A stretch of DNA of 64,000 nt from Branchiostoma floridae (GCF_000003815.2 NC_049990.1:15363856-15427855); one strand, 5' to 3'; positions 11,465-23,082 are shown, counted from the stretch's first letter. Numbers and translations are program-made. The notes: generated by a model from the sequence alone, not told the origin.

Positions 11465-11683
11465 CTCGACATAGTCACGTAGACGTCCCCGGATTGGTTT
11501 GTTACATTAGACCAATCAGAAAAGTGTGCATTTTCCTGACCAATGGGAGTGCAAAGAATCAGCCAATGAGACAACGAGAAGACGCTATATAAACAGAACG
11601 TATGCCGCATTTCATTTGTACATCGGACAGAAAACCGCAGCTAGATATTGACGCGTAGGTCTGATCGTCGCACGACAGAAAAA
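11465..11683 (+). promoter_or_regulatory. TATA + triple CCAAT promoter of peptide gene B
   Basis: TATATAAA lies at 11586-11593. Upstream are ACCAATCAG, ACCAATGGG and GCCAATGAG in the same orientation, plus an inverted box (GATTGG). A second CCAAT pair lies near 11118-11155. The leader from about 11610 to the ATG is nearly identical in C and D. This is a compact promoter that is preserved in the three recent copies. Confidence 0.7.
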
Positions 11684-13205
11684 ATGAAGGTGTCAACGAT
11701 GTCTGCTCTTCTTCTTGCCTTGTTCTGCTGTGCCTTGCTTGTCGAAGTCGCCACAGGTAACGGTTAAGGATATTCTAGCTATAGTCTGTGTAGCACAATT
11801 TCTCTTGTTGGGCCTCCCCCTCTCCGAGTAAAATTACTACTAGAAGCTTGACATTTTCCTTGTATGAATCAGGTCTTGGTCATTTGTAACATTACATATG
11901 AGCGTGTGTTTTCTAGTACATATTCTCATGCATCCCACTTCAAATTTCACCATAGCATAGGCTTCGTTTAAAGCCAGGAATATTTTCAACATGTACATTA
12001 ATTACTAGTTTGCAAATGATTGACACATGTGCTCAACGTAGCGTTTGAAAATATTGCCGATACACGATACATCACGTAAATTCGTTGCGTTTTTCTTTTT
12101 CGGAAGAGCTGAACACGTGCGTCTCTGAAGCTTGCAGTATTTCTGACGTATTTTCGTTCAAAAATTGCCCTCAATGACTCATTTGTTCAGAAGCACCGAG
12201 TATAAGTTAAACAACGTACGTAGCTGCAAATGATTTCGTGATGTTCACTTCCACTTGACCTTTTTGATGTTTGTTTTGTTCTTGAAAGCTGCCGACCTGT
12301 CCAATCTGAAGACCAAACAGGACGTGCTGAACTACATGCAGAAAGCTGAGGACAGTAAGTGAACACGTAATCTTCACCTGTACGTCACAATTAGCAATTC
12401 AACCAATGATAGCACGGCAATTAGCGGTTTGACCAATGAGGGTTGCTGCATGCTTGATTTGCATTTCTATGTGGTGATGGTGCCTTGCACTCGCTCTAGA
12501 CGTTATGCCCTCAAGGGGATTTGCATAACATTGATGTAGATGCAAGATCTGGTATTCAGCATGTTCCCATCAACCATTGCCCCTAGCGTAAGACCAGTGA
12601 AGTGCATTGACGTAACCAATTGTATCTACCTTCCGAATTTCAGAGACAACAGCTGCCAAGGAAATCTACGACGAGCTTGTCAACCAGGGCAAAGCGAAGC
12701 TAGCCAATAAATTTAAGAAGAGGGCAAAATCTTACAGTAAGTAGGAAGTATATTTTGGACAGATGTCTTGTATAGAATTTGAAGGCCCCTAATAATTGTC
12801 TTTTGTTCGTCTTTGGGGCCTTTATCTTTGACATATTACCCACGGTATATTTTTTTCTGCACATGCGTATTTAAAATCGTGATAGTCCTTTTTAGCTCGA
12901 ACAAGCTTGGTGTTTGAGAAACGTACTGTAATAAGCTCGTTTACACTTCAGAGAGCGCATCCTCAAAAATGAACGCCCCTTATTTGCAAACAGTTGTCTC
13001 CACTATTGCCATTATTTGCATAACAATGTCCCTACGCGGTGTTTGTCTCAGGGGCCTTTACCTTTGACCTATTACCCACAATTACTGTCGCTGCACATGC
13101 GTAGTCTGACGTGTGAAATAGCTTATATTCTATATGAAAAACTTGAAATGATGTCTTCTGTTTTTTCTAGTCAAGCGGGAGCGCAGGAGGAAGAATGATG
13201 ATTAA
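11684..13205 (+). CDS. Secreted cationic small peptide, array copy B
   Basis: Exons 11684-11756, 12289-12354, 12644-12736 and 13171-13205, all in phase 1, encode 88 residues. A signal peptide (MKVSTMSALLLALFCCALLV...ATA) precedes a mature chain starting near ADLSNLKTKQDVLNYMQKAE. The chain continues AAKEIYDELVNQGKAKLANK and FKKRAKSY, and the tail is IKRERRRKNDD. The mature part has no Cys and a hand-counted net charge of about +8, with the basic residues in the C-terminal half. This layout suits a membrane-active helical peptide, although no homologue is recalled. It has TATA and CCAAT boxes upstream and AATAAA at 13601-13606. It lies 2.4 kb after A in the same orientation. Confidence 0.75.
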
Positions 13206-13764
13206 ACTTGCCGAGGCTGACCAGACCGTCTGATGGACTCCTACGAGAGGAATTATAATTGTCAAATGTAAAGAAATGCAAATGATAATGCAAAGTAACA
13301 TTGTATCAGATAGAAAAGTAATGTCATGATTTGTACAAAGTTTCAAAATTGTCAGTTGTGGTATTACAGGAAAATTGAGTAAAAAAACGTAGCTCTAACA
13401 AGTTCTCTTTGAATGTTGTATGAAAGTCGAAGTAATGCCGCATTCATCTACAAGTTCTAATATTGGTCTATATCTAGTGAACGTTCAGTAATACACATAG
13501 CAGAGCCATGTTTGTTTTATCAACTGTTTCAGTGCATTCAAAAAATTGTACATATGTTCTAACCATATTCTGATATTGTGTTGACTTGTACAGAGTATAA
13601 AATAAACTACTGAGTAATCGCCATGAAGTTTTCAGGTTTTGTTGTGTGGTGGTCAATATGATAAATGTTAAGAAACTTAGCGCCTGAAGCACTTTTTGAA
13701 TATACTAAAATGAAAACATTTGACGGACATGCAGCCACCCTTTCATTGGTCTAGCTACTAATTA

Positions 13765-14962
13765 CCTCCATGAAATGTAATGGAATGGAGGTTATATTTT
13801 ACCCTGCGTTTGTCTGTGTGTGTAAACAAGATAACTCAAGAACGGCTTGGGGGATTGGTTTCATACTTGGTGTGTTGGTAGGGTGTGATGAAAGCTGGAA
13901 ATGATTAGATTTTGGGTCCCCTAGCGGCTTCCCTTGGTACTGCAGCGCAACTTCCAGGTGTTTTCTCATCTTCTGAACAAGCTATGGTCACGAATTTTAG
14001 GTGTTAGATAGCTCTTGCGGTCTAGCGGCTAGTTTAGGGATAGCAGGGGCATTTTTGTCAAAAACTTCTGAAGCATTACAACCCCCCCCCCCCAGCCTGG
14101 TTTGGTTGATTCCACCCCTAGCCTGCACAGCACAGTTGACGCCTTCCTTAGGCCCATGGGTCAGGACTCCTTGACCTCCACGTGTCACAGGCGGACCGTA
14201 CCATGTAGTTCAAAATGGGTAGAAATTTGTTGGTAAAAAGGACTTTTCATAACTCAAGAAGGGAACAACGGATTTTAATGATTTTTGGTATGTAGGTACC
14301 TTAGACAATGTTTTACAAAATGAAATACTAATTATGCAAAATAGGAATACATTTGCATAATTAATGGGAATATTCCATCATAGCAGTTTTTCTATGTATC
14401 TCTTGTCCTGGACGTGATATGGTCTTGACATTTGGGTGGTAGATAGCTTTCAGTGTCATGATAAAGTGGGACAAGTTTCAGCCCCCTAACATTTAATTTC
14501 TAAACTGAAGGGGCATTGTTGTCAAAACATTCCAAAGACGATAACTGCAGAAAGGATTGACGGATTGGCATTATATTCGGCATGCGGATACCTTAGACAA
14601 AGACGTTCATAATGATATATGTGTTATGCAAATGAGGACCTAATTTGCATAATTAATGAGGAAATTTTATTATTCCATTGTTTTCAATAGCTGGACTTCA
14701 ATAAATGTAACACATGTTCATTATGATAGGTGGAATATAAGCAGATACCAATTATGGTAATGAGGAACCTATTTATATAATTTATGTAAGAATTGCAAAA
14801 CCGCTTTATGTTTAATAATGGGAATTTTATCATTGTTTAATGTGTACGTTAGTCAATGATGAACAACACCATGCATAAATTATGTTAATATGTTAGTCAA
14901 TTGTATGAAATTTACGAAAGCTCTAAATTTTCATGGAGGTATGTGGTCGCCGAACTCTAGTT
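13765..14962 (+). mobile_element. Family-1 element, copy downstream of gene B
   Basis: It starts CCTCCATGAAATG with a near-palindromic edge and GGAGGTTATATTTTACCCTG, and ends TTCATGGAGGTATG...CGAACTCTAGTT. It shares the family interior motifs (CCCCTAGCGGCTTCCC, TTTGCATAATTAATG). The copy at 31832-33054 is its duplicate in the second 17.4-kb unit. A poly-C run lies near 14080-14093. No coding capacity. Confidence 0.7.
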
Positions 14963-16860
14963 TGCTTTGTTTTCCTATGTTACATTCTATATACGTATGA
15001 GGGTAAATGTGGACTTTTTATATCCATTCGTTTAGTTGTTGGAAGTTGGTTTCAAATAGATGAAATCTTCGGAATATTGAGGTAGAGATGGTTTATCTGT
15101 GACTAGTGTCTGATGGCTCTGTTTAGGATATCCCTGTATCTCACGTCACCAATGTTGTGATTTCTGTGCGAATCTCATCAACATGATAACACATTTCTCA
15201 AGATCCTTATTCAACATATTTATGAACTTCTTTTAGAAAGTAACATTCATGTTCCAAGAGCCAGCAGATCATGTAAGGGTGATTTGAAACTGATTAGCGG
15301 GTTACAGAGTAGCGCAGCAATCTTGGGCCATATAGGCAACTGTTAACGTAACATGCTGGAAAAACCTAGTTCATGAAGACATCCATGCCTTTGCAGTGAA
15401 ATATTCATAACTTGAAGAGTAGAAAAATATTTGAGAATTTAGAGAAAATTTAAAGTAGAAAGAGACGAAAGTAGAGGGACTTTATGACCATCTGTAGTTT
15501 TTGACGATATATAGGTCGGATGACTTAACATTTCCTACAGGAGATAAATTGATGTCAATCAAAACCAAAAAGCCAACAAAAATCATTTCGTGATAAGGGT
15601 ACCTTTTTAATGTTATTAATGAATAATGTAGATCTTAATCGTGTATATATGTCAGGGTAGAGACTCCGATCTGGTAGAATCGGCGATTATGTCAGGGTAG
15701 AGACTCCGATCTGGTAGAATCGGCGATTATGTCAGGGTAGAGACTCCGATCTGGTAGAATCGGCGATTCTACCGGTAGAGATCACGATCGTAGTTTTTGT
15801 CGACAGAAACTACGATCGGGATTTATGCCAGCACAGTCACCGATTCTACTGTTAGAAATCCCCATCTGGTCCTTCAATGTTTGCAAAAACTTTTATTATA
15901 ATACTTCTAACTTGGTGTAGAGTGCTAGTCACTCATTGATAGTGAAGGAATATTCACAATTCGGATAAAGCAGAAAAATGGTTATTAGCCCTGTCTTGTT
16001 CGAGTTATTTAATGAGAGTGTTGCTGGCCTTGTCTGGGACTTAATACTATATTAGACAGTTAGCAGGTTTAGTATTTGTTTTTATCTAGCCTTATATGCA
16101 TAAGGATGTGGATAACATAACAAGTTAAAATTTCAAATTGTGTCACTTACAAAAAGGGAACTATTTGACTTAAGCCCAATAAAATCACATATTTGACAAT
16201 TCCCTATCAATATGCAGGGATATGAAGGCACACAGACTTTGACCAATGTGACCTCTATTGGTTGAGATCTCGATCGTAGTCTCTGTCGACAGAAACTCCA
16301 ATCGGAATCTCCACCGGTAGAATCGCCGACTCTACCGGTAGAGATCCCGACCGTAGCCTCTGTCGACAGAAACTACGATCGGGATCTCTACCGGTAGAAT
16401 CAGCGATTCTGCAGGTAGAGATCCCGATCGGAGTCTCTACCGACAGAGACTACGATCGGGATCTCTACCGGTAGAATCGCCGATTCTACCAGATCGGAGT
16501 CTCTACCCTGACATTTAGAGACACCATGATGTATTCAAGAAAAAAATATTTGTAACTACGTATTCATATCAGGAACCTGATGTTCATGTTTCTGCATCTA
16601 GAACCCTAGCGTTTGCCAAGCAAATCTGATTAATTGCGTTCGACTTTCTTTTTATATTTGTCTACTTTAATATGTTGTACACTCTAGTATTTACTTTTCA
16701 AATTCAAAGGATGTCAGTTGCAGAGCAGTGATTAAAGAACATTCACTGATATACTCTCGAAAGAAAGCAATCGTGACACACTCTCTGTGTTTCCGATCCT
16801 CATTTCTGTCTCGGAGACGAGGCGAACCTTCTTCCCGGGGCTATTTATTGATTGATTCGT
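14963..16860. repeat. Block X, left flank of LRR-Ig gene 1
   Basis: Sequence from 14963 to about 15405 and from 16516 to 16860 recurs in the same order at 23565-24410, on the other side of the LRR-Ig gene. Signature phrases are CAAGAGCCAGCAGATCATG and AGACACCATGATGTATTCAA. The same pair flanks the second LRR-Ig gene. The block is interrupted here by a foldback element (15649-16514). No gene was recognised. Confidence 0.7.
15649..16514. mobile_element. Foldback element with long palindromic ends
   Basis: The left end is three copies of a 40-bp unit (ATGTCAGGGTAGAGACTCCG and on to AATCGGCGATT) followed by GAGATC-ACGATCG-type palindromic blocks. The right end (about 16262-16514) is a dense array of the inverted complements, ending GGAGTCTCTACCCTGACAT. 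The whole can fold into a long hairpin. The equivalent place in the second unit (about 33745-33905) lacks it and has a TA-repeat plus unrelated sequence, so this is a unit-specific insertion or replacement. Confidence 0.75.
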
Positions 16861-17110
16861 CAGTTCAGCACGCACAGCCAGGGCTGTCCAACTAGTCTGT
16901 GGTTATAAGATCTGGCTAGCTCATTTCTCGTATAGGACTGTTTAGCCACAGCAGACGCTGTAGGGCTTATATCGATTAATATTTTGTAATGGTCAATATT
17001 GTTCGAAGAAGGCCATATACAAGCCTTTCAACAAGTGACAACGAGAATGCACATGAAATTTGACATGGACAGAACAAGACACAGAGACGACATAGGAGAA
17101 TTCTTTTTAC

Positions 17111-17224
17111 ACAACCAGTAGGTACTTGCATTGCTTACGTTTCGATGTCTCTCAGACACCTTCGTCAGAGCTTCTCAAAGAGAGACATCGAAACGTAAGC
17201 AATGTAAGTATCTGCTGGTTGTGT
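17111..17224 (-). ncRNA. Hammerhead-type hairpin, unit 1 (core 17136-17168)
   Basis: Arms 17111-17153 and 17181-17224 are about 43 bp each and pair with about three mismatches. On the minus strand the core reads CTGACGA, stem II arms GGTGTCT and AGACATC, then GAAACGTA. That is a full CUGANGA / GAAA hammerhead core with the ACGU palindrome and H17 = A. Three helix-I pairs (GCT with AGC) flank the core. The architecture matches Penelope-like element terminal repeats. The second unit has it twice in tandem. Confidence 0.6.
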
Positions 17225-17409
17225 AAAACTTATTCTCCTATATCCTGTCTTCTAACAACTATTCTTCGAAGACACAGAGACATTCTGTTTGTCAGTTATC
17301 TTCTGCACGGCCCACGGGGCATCAATAAAGAAATTAAACATACCGAAGGAAGGTCGGTGATTCCTTTTATTTTCGTGCTGCTCGTTACATGTACAGACAA
17401 TTAACAGAA

Positions 17410-19520
17410 ACATGTCGCTTTGAGCAGGCCGACATCAGTTATTAACATTAGAGAATCCACAGATTACTTTCTGTTATTTCTAGTCGAAGCGAATCAAATC
17501 AAATCAAACCTTTTCTCTCTATCTGGTACCAGCAAACCCAATGACTAATGTATACATGTAGATCAGGTATGGTCTTCACACTGTTTCTACGAGATCGGGG
17601 TGTCTGAGATGTCTCGCTCACGTTTGTTGAGAATGCCAGACATGTTTCTATAGCGCCACTGGACAGGTATGGTTTTACTGGGAATGCAAAACACTTCTTA
17701 CATAACACGTCTGGATAGCCAGCGTCGGGCCCTTTTAAAGTTGTTTACCACGTAAACACATATAAATCCATAAACTGCGCTACTAAACGCTAATAAACAG
17801 ATCCAGGTGTGTTTTTTCAACTCGCACATCGTGGGGACCGTATCTCTGTCTGCTATATTAGTGTGGATCAGGGACAGAGAACGGAACTGCTCCTGTTTTT
17901 ACATTTTGCATCTATCATTGCATTGTTCAGTTTAAAATCCACAAGAGAAAGATCACAAAAGGTTGGTCTGCCTATGAGTTGAATTTGACTTCGTTGTGTT
18001 ACAGGTACGCCCAGGAGTTTGTGTCTGATGATCATTGCTGACCTGTCACGTAAAACGTGCGGAAGGAAGACTCCTGAAGGCAGGTTGGTCTGGTTTCTTG
18101 GGGGGGGGGGGGGGGCTTGCTGTAACTATGGATCAATAGACAAGAAAATTCAGAACAGGCAGCGTCGGGTCCTTTTAACAGTTGTTTACCACGTAAGCAC
18201 ATATCAATCTATAAACTGCGCATGCGCATGTGACGTCTGGTCTAGACCCAGACGCTAATAAACAGATCCAGGCGTGTTTTTTCAACTCGCACATCGTGCG
18301 GACCGTATCTCTGTCTGCTATAGTAGTGTGGATCAGGTACAGAGAATGAAACTGCTCTAAGACTTGTTTTGCTTTATAATTTGATAGCATTGGATTGTTA
18401 AGATTCAATCCCCAACAGAAAGATTGTAAAGGTTGGTCTGCCTAAAAGTTGAATTTGACTTCGTTGTATTACAGGTACGACCAGGATATAGGAGAGTTTG
18501 TGTCTGATGATCAGTGCTGAACTGTCACGAAGAACCTTACTGAAGGAAGACGGCTGAAGACAGGTTTGTCTGTTATATTTTGTTTGGGCGCTTGCTGTAA
18601 TTATGGATCAATAGACACAAAAATATGCCGGGCTGGCTTTGTGCAAGCCGACATCAGTTATTAGCATGAGATCTATAGAACAGCGACTGATTACTTTCTG
18701 TTATTGCTGACCGAAGTAATTCTATGTCTGCTTTTCATGTAAGGGCGTGGTACTGAAAGAAAGGAATAATAGCACATGATAGGTGTACTTTATCTGGGTA
18801 CCAGCTTTACAGCTTATGATATATGTAACGTTACGCACCGGTGGCAATAATTACAATAATCAAAATTGAGTTGGATGGTTTTAAAATAAGGGGTGTCTGA
18901 GATGTCTAGCTCACGTTTGAGAAGAATGTTATACATGTATCTATAGTATGCTTTTACAAGAATGCAAATCATGTCTTGCATAATACGTCTGGGTAGGCAG
19001 CGTCGGGCTCTTTTAACAGTTGATTACCTCGTAAACACATATCAATCTACACACTGCGCATGTGTCGTCTGGTCTAGACCCAGACGGTAATAAACAGGTC
19101 CAGGCGTGTTTGCACATTCTGGGGGCTGATTCTCTGTCTGCTATATAAGTGTGCACCAGGAATAGAGATGGAAGTTGCTCTTGTTTTTTTGATAATTTGA
19201 TAGCAATACATTGTTAACATCAAAATCCATAGTGGAAAGCTTGCATAAGGTTTGTCTGTGTGAAGTTAAATTTGTTTTCGTTGTATTACAGGTACGACCA
19301 GGACTTAGGGGAGTTCGTGTCTGAGGATCTGTGCTGAAGTGTCACAAAGAATCTTCGGAAGAAAAATTGCCGAAGACAGGTTGGTCTGTTGGTTATTTTG
19401 GTCTTTGTAGGAACCGAGAAGAAAATGAAACAAGAAAATATGTCGGCCCAGTTTTGAGCAGGCCGACACAAGTAATTAAGCTCAGACCAGCGACTGATTA
19501 TTTTCTGTTATCGCTGGCCA
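17410..19520 (+). repeat. Three tandem promoter-plus-mini-exon modules upstream of LRR-Ig gene 1
   Basis: Modules beginning near 17410, 18160 and 18640 share a GGCAGCGTCGGGTCCTTTTA-like block, a CTATAAACTGCGCATG-type block with NRF1-like GCATGCGC and CRE-like TGACGTC, and a CTCTGTCTGCTATAT block (TATATAAG at 19142-19149). Each also carries TTACAG followed by a mini-exon and a GT donor: 18005-18083, 18475-18563 and 19292-19379. Read in phase 1, each mini-exon gives a short frame ending in stop (YDQDIGEFVSDDQC and variants). I interpret them as alternative leader exons, probably 5' UTR for the LRR-Ig gene. A tiny separate gene is possible. A G-run of 16 lies near 18100. Confidence 0.45.
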
Positions 19521-19825
19521 TAGTAATTGTGAAGTAAAGTAAACCTATTACATTATGTAAGGGTGCGGCACTGTGAAGGTAATAGTCTCCTGTACACATC
19601 AGGTGTTGCTTATGTGGGATAAAAGTTGTACTGCATTCTGAAAAATGTATACCAATATGGTGGCAATATTTTCTTGAGTTCCCCATCAAGTCTTTCTATC
19701 GGAACCGACACTGTTCTACGTCATCCAACAATGTAGCGTTGTTGGTTTTGTTCTTTGTTTCTTCTGGCCACGATAGCTGAAGGTTTTATTAAGATTTTTA
19801 TAATTTTTCGGACAGACCCTCTTGG

Positions 19826-20032
19826 AAACTCCCTTCCACGGCAAACTCCCTTCCTCGGCAAACTCCCCTCCTCGACAAACTCCCTACCCCGGTAAACTCC
19901 CTTTCTCGGCAAACTCCCTTCCACGGCAAACTCCCTTCCACGGCAAACTCCCTTCCACGGCAAACTCCCTTCCATGGCAAGCTCCCTTCCACGGCGAAAC
20001 TCCACTCCTCGGTAAACTTCCTTTCCACGGTA
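19826..20032 (+). repeat. 18-bp minisatellite (CGGCAAACTCCCTTCCAC), about 12 units
   Basis: Tandem variants of an 18-bp unit run across this stretch. The counterpart before LRR-Ig gene 2 (37290-37445) has about 8-9 units. Because 18 is a multiple of three, long open frames appear on both strands, but they are by-products of the repeat. Confidence 0.85.
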
Positions 20033-20379
20033 AAAGTCAAATTAAGAAGCATATAAAATCATGTTACATATGAAGAAAATCAATCAATGATACAATAGGC
20101 CTACATCAAAAGGATAGTCATTGACACAAAATTTTCGCAGCATAAAAATGCTCAACAACAAAATGAGTGCCAGTCTGTTGACATCAACTATGCATAGATT
20201 TAAAAAAGTGTTGAAGTAACTTTCATAATAAGTGATAAAATACTATGAATATAATGGGTTTATTTCTAATTCTTGGACTTTCACACACACAATATACGCC
20301 ATTCGGGTAGAGCTGACCATCAATTAAAATAGATTATGCTAATTTCCATAAACAAGGAGGGGAGAGGAAACAACTTACA

Positions 20380-20417
20380 TCTCCATTTCACGGAGGTACG
20401 AGGTCTCCGAACTCTTG
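20380..20417 (+). mobile_element. Family-1 element 3'-end relic just upstream of LRR-Ig gene 1
   Basis: CATTTCACGGAGGTACGAGG followed by TCTCCGAACTCTTGTTT matches the diagnostic 3' end of the Family-1 elements (CATGGAGGTATG...CGCCGAACTCTAGTT). It lies about 125 bp before the start codon, within the likely 5' UTR or promoter. Confidence 0.5.
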
Positions 20418-20541
20418 TTTCCGTTGTATTGCAGTATAGCCCCTTCAATGGCAAACAATCTGGCAATTTGTTCACCGTTAGTTGCAAGATAACTAATATT
20501 TCAAGATGTATTACGATGTAACTCGTGTTGATACGTAGGAA

Positions 20542-23082
20542 ATGGCGAACAAGCTGGCGACACTCCTGGTTCTTCTGATCATCATTTTGCGGGAACCTGG
20601 ACAGACCCAACAATGTGACAGCAGCTGTCCATCAGTCTGCAATTGCGTCGGTAGGGGCTTCCGCCTTGTTCCTGCAGACCTGCCCAGAACCATCACCAGC
20701 CTTAAGCTGCACCACAATTCTATCACAAACTTAAGAAGGATTGGATTCTCATTGTACTCAAAGTTGAAGGAGTTAAATGTTAATCATAATAAGATTTCAA
20801 AAGTCCACAAGCAGGCCTTCTCCGGCCAGCTCCAAAAGTTGTACCTATCAAATAACAAGATAACTTACATTCAGCCTGGTGCATTTTCGCTTTTAGGTTG
20901 GCTCCAAGAGCTGAACCTGAACGGAAATAAGATAACCAACATTGACCCTGGTACATTTTCATGTTTACCTGGTATATTATCATGTTTATCAAATCTAAGA
21001 TCTCTGAACCTAGGTAACAACAAAATAACTAAAATTCCGCTCGGTACATTCCTAAATCTAACGTCGCTTTCTAGTTTGGGCCTATACTCCAACAACCTAA
21101 CTACAGTCCTTCCAGGTACATTCACAAATAAACGACGTCTCAAGCATTTGTCGCTGCACAACAACCAAATAACTGATTTCAAGACTGGCACATTTTCAGA
21201 TTTGCCCAGACTTCATTTTTTGGAGCTATCAAGTAATCAATTACGTGACATTCAACCTGGGGCACTCTCAAATCTAACTAATCTTAAAACGTTACGCCTG
21301 GATGAAAACCCATGGAATTGCGACTGTAGGATGGTAGGTGTGAAGAAAACCTTTAAATTCAATAACAAAATAACTTGTCAAGAACCTAGCAACCTCCACG
21401 GGAGAAAACTAGACGAAATAGATCCAAACAATCTAATCTGTACAAAACCAAAGATTGTGAGTTTTGAAAACATCAAAGGCAACAGACTGGTGTCGGGAGA
21501 AATTCTCCATTTGGTCTGTGAAGCTTCAGGTATCCCTAAACCAGACATCACAGTCACCATCCCATCTGGACTGAAAGCTACTGTTGAGTCAAGTGTGAGA
21601 GTGACTGTGGGAGTGAATGGTGCCATCACCGTAACCAATGTTACTGCAGCTGATGCTGGTAAGTACATCTGTACTGCGAGAAATCTAGTTGGCTTTGCAT
21701 ATGTCAACCTATTTGTGGTGGTAGAAATCCCAACATCGGTCATACCCGTCGTATCCACTGGCCTTGTGGAGACCTCTGATGTCATAGCTTCCACATCTGC
21801 CTCGCACACTGACGGCATGATGTTCAAAAGGCTAACGACATCTGACAGACTGTTTGTTGAGGTAAAAACTATAACATCAGTCATGTCGGGCATATCCACT
21901 AGCGCTGTTCAGTCTGACGGCATGGTGTCCCAAAAGCCAACGATTGTGAAGTTTAAGGTGAGCAATAGTACAATAGCGCAGGGAGAGACTCTGTATTTGG
22001 TCTGTGAAGCTTCAGGAAGACCTCCTCCAAATATCCTTGTCACTCTCCCATCTGGCCTGATTGCAAGTGCGGAGTCAGGTGGGAGAGTGACTGTGGGAGT
22101 GAATGGTACCATCACCATAACTAACGTTACTGCAGCAGATGCTGGTCTGTATGTCTGCATTGCAACAAACCCTGAGGGCTCGGCGTCAGCCACAGTGTTT
22201 GTTGATGTCCAAACCGCCATACATGATTCAACTTTACCTCCACTTGGCTATTCAGAAGGCGATGCAAGAAAATTTCCTCTGCCCCCTGCTATCGGTCTTG
22301 CCACTGTCGGCGGAGTCATAATGATTTCTGTTGCTCTTGTATTTGCACTTTGGCGGGCGCAAAGGAAGAAAAAAGCCCAAGCAACATCAGCACCAACAAT
22401 TGATCCCCCCACAGACGACATGGACAGCACGTCACTCAATAGTTCAGGAGGTCAGGGCAGGTCAGAGATAACCAGCAGTACTACAGGTACAGAACAGGCC
22501 GATACACCTGAGAACGTATATGAGGACCCCGAATCTCTCATAGCCGTCGCTGGTCCGCCCTTAGGTGCTGTTGGTTCAAAAGAAGAATCAGTAGTATGTG
22601 CATCAAAAGCAGCGTCGGCCCAAAAGCCAATGACAGTCCATGAACTAGTAAACATCGTGTATGGTGAAGACCAGGCTGGTCCTCTTAGAGGTCCGGTAAG
22701 TTTGAAAGAAGAATCAGCATGTGCACTAAAAACTGTCTCAACGTCAATGACAGTTCATGAACTAGTAAACATCGTGTATGGGAAGGGTATGTCTGACTTG
22801 GAGGATGAGAAGCTTATTTCTTTGCCTAAAAAAGAAGCAGTAGCTTCTACATCTCATTACATTGGTCCTGATGGCCATGAGGAAACAGTAGCTGCTATTT
22901 CTAATCCCATCCATCAGAACACCCACGTGAAGGAAACAGACCATGAAGCTTCTCTTGTCACCGAGAATACCGTTAAGTACGAGACAGTGCTGTATGCTTC
23001 TGCTCAGGTTATTTATGGCCATGAAGATGATAAAGCACAGTCTGTTGCATCTCAATCCATCTACAAGGCTGACAACGAGTAA
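20542..23082 (+). CDS. Intronless LRR-Ig transmembrane receptor 1
   Basis: One uninterrupted frame of 846 residues. The order is: signal peptide (about 1-22, ending GQTQQ); LRRNT with clustered Cys (CDSSCPSVCNC, about 25-49); about eight leucine-rich repeats (about 50-250, with phrases such as LQKLYLSNNKITYIQPGAF); LRRCT starting NPWNCDC (256-262) to about 300; two Ig domains (about 301-395 and 468-556, each with LVCEASG and DAGxYxC); a TM helix at 583-604 (AIGLATVGGVIMISVALVFA) with a basic stop-transfer (RAQRKKK); and a cytoplasmic tail of about 242 residues. The tail has two copies of MTVHELVNIVYG (697-708 and 736-747), NVYEDP, and a VLYASAQVIYGHEDD segment. These tyrosines are possible SH2-docking sites, but I see no classical ITIM. 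Cell-surface innate recognition or adhesion is the usual role of this class. Confidence 0.9.
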   Translation: MANKLATLLVLLIIILREPGQTQQCDSSCPSVCNCVGRGFRLVPADLPRTITSLKLHHNSITNLRRIGFSLYSKLKELNVNHNKISKVHKQAFSGQLQKLYLSNNKITYIQPGAFSLLGWLQELNLNGNKITNIDPGTFSCLPGILSCLSNLRSLNLGNNKITKIPLGTFLNLTSLSSLGLYSNNLTTVLPGTFTNKRRLKHLSLHNNQITDFKTGTFSDLPRLHFLELSSNQLRDIQPGALSNLTNLKTLRLDENPWNCDCRMVGVKKTFKFNNKITCQEPSNLHGRKLDEIDPNNLICTKPKIVSFENIKGNRLVSGEILHLVCEASGIPKPDITVTIPSGLKATVESSVRVTVGVNGAITVTNVTAADAGKYICTARNLVGFAYVNLFVVVEIPTSVIPVVSTGLVETSDVIASTSASHTDGMMFKRLTTSDRLFVEVKTITSVMSGISTSAVQSDGMVSQKPTIVKFKVSNSTIAQGETLYLVCEASGRPPPNILVTLPSGLIASAESGGRVTVGVNGTITITNVTAADAGLYVCIATNPEGSASATVFVDVQTAIHDSTLPPLGYSEGDARKFPLPPAIGLATVGGVIMISVALVFALWRAQRKKKAQATSAPTIDPPTDDMDSTSLNSSGGQGRSEITSSTTGTEQADTPENVYEDPESLIAVAGPPLGAVGSKEESVVCASKAASAQKPMTVHELVNIVYGEDQAGPLRGPVSLKEESACALKTVSTSMTVHELVNIVYGKGMSDLEDEKLISLPKKEAVASTSHYIGPDGHEETVAAISNPIHQNTHVKETDHEASLVTENTVKYETVLYASAQVIYGHEDDKAQSVASQSIYKADNE

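Noticed and set aside
19721-20073. Frames with repeated PRKGVYRGREF or KLPSTANS
   Set aside because: By-product of the 18-bp minisatellite, and different in length in the duplicate.
21378-22220. Minus-strand frames of 173 and 103 residues inside LRR-Ig 1 (and in LRR-Ig 2)
   Set aside because: Antisense shadows of Ig-domain coding. No independent motif or promoter.
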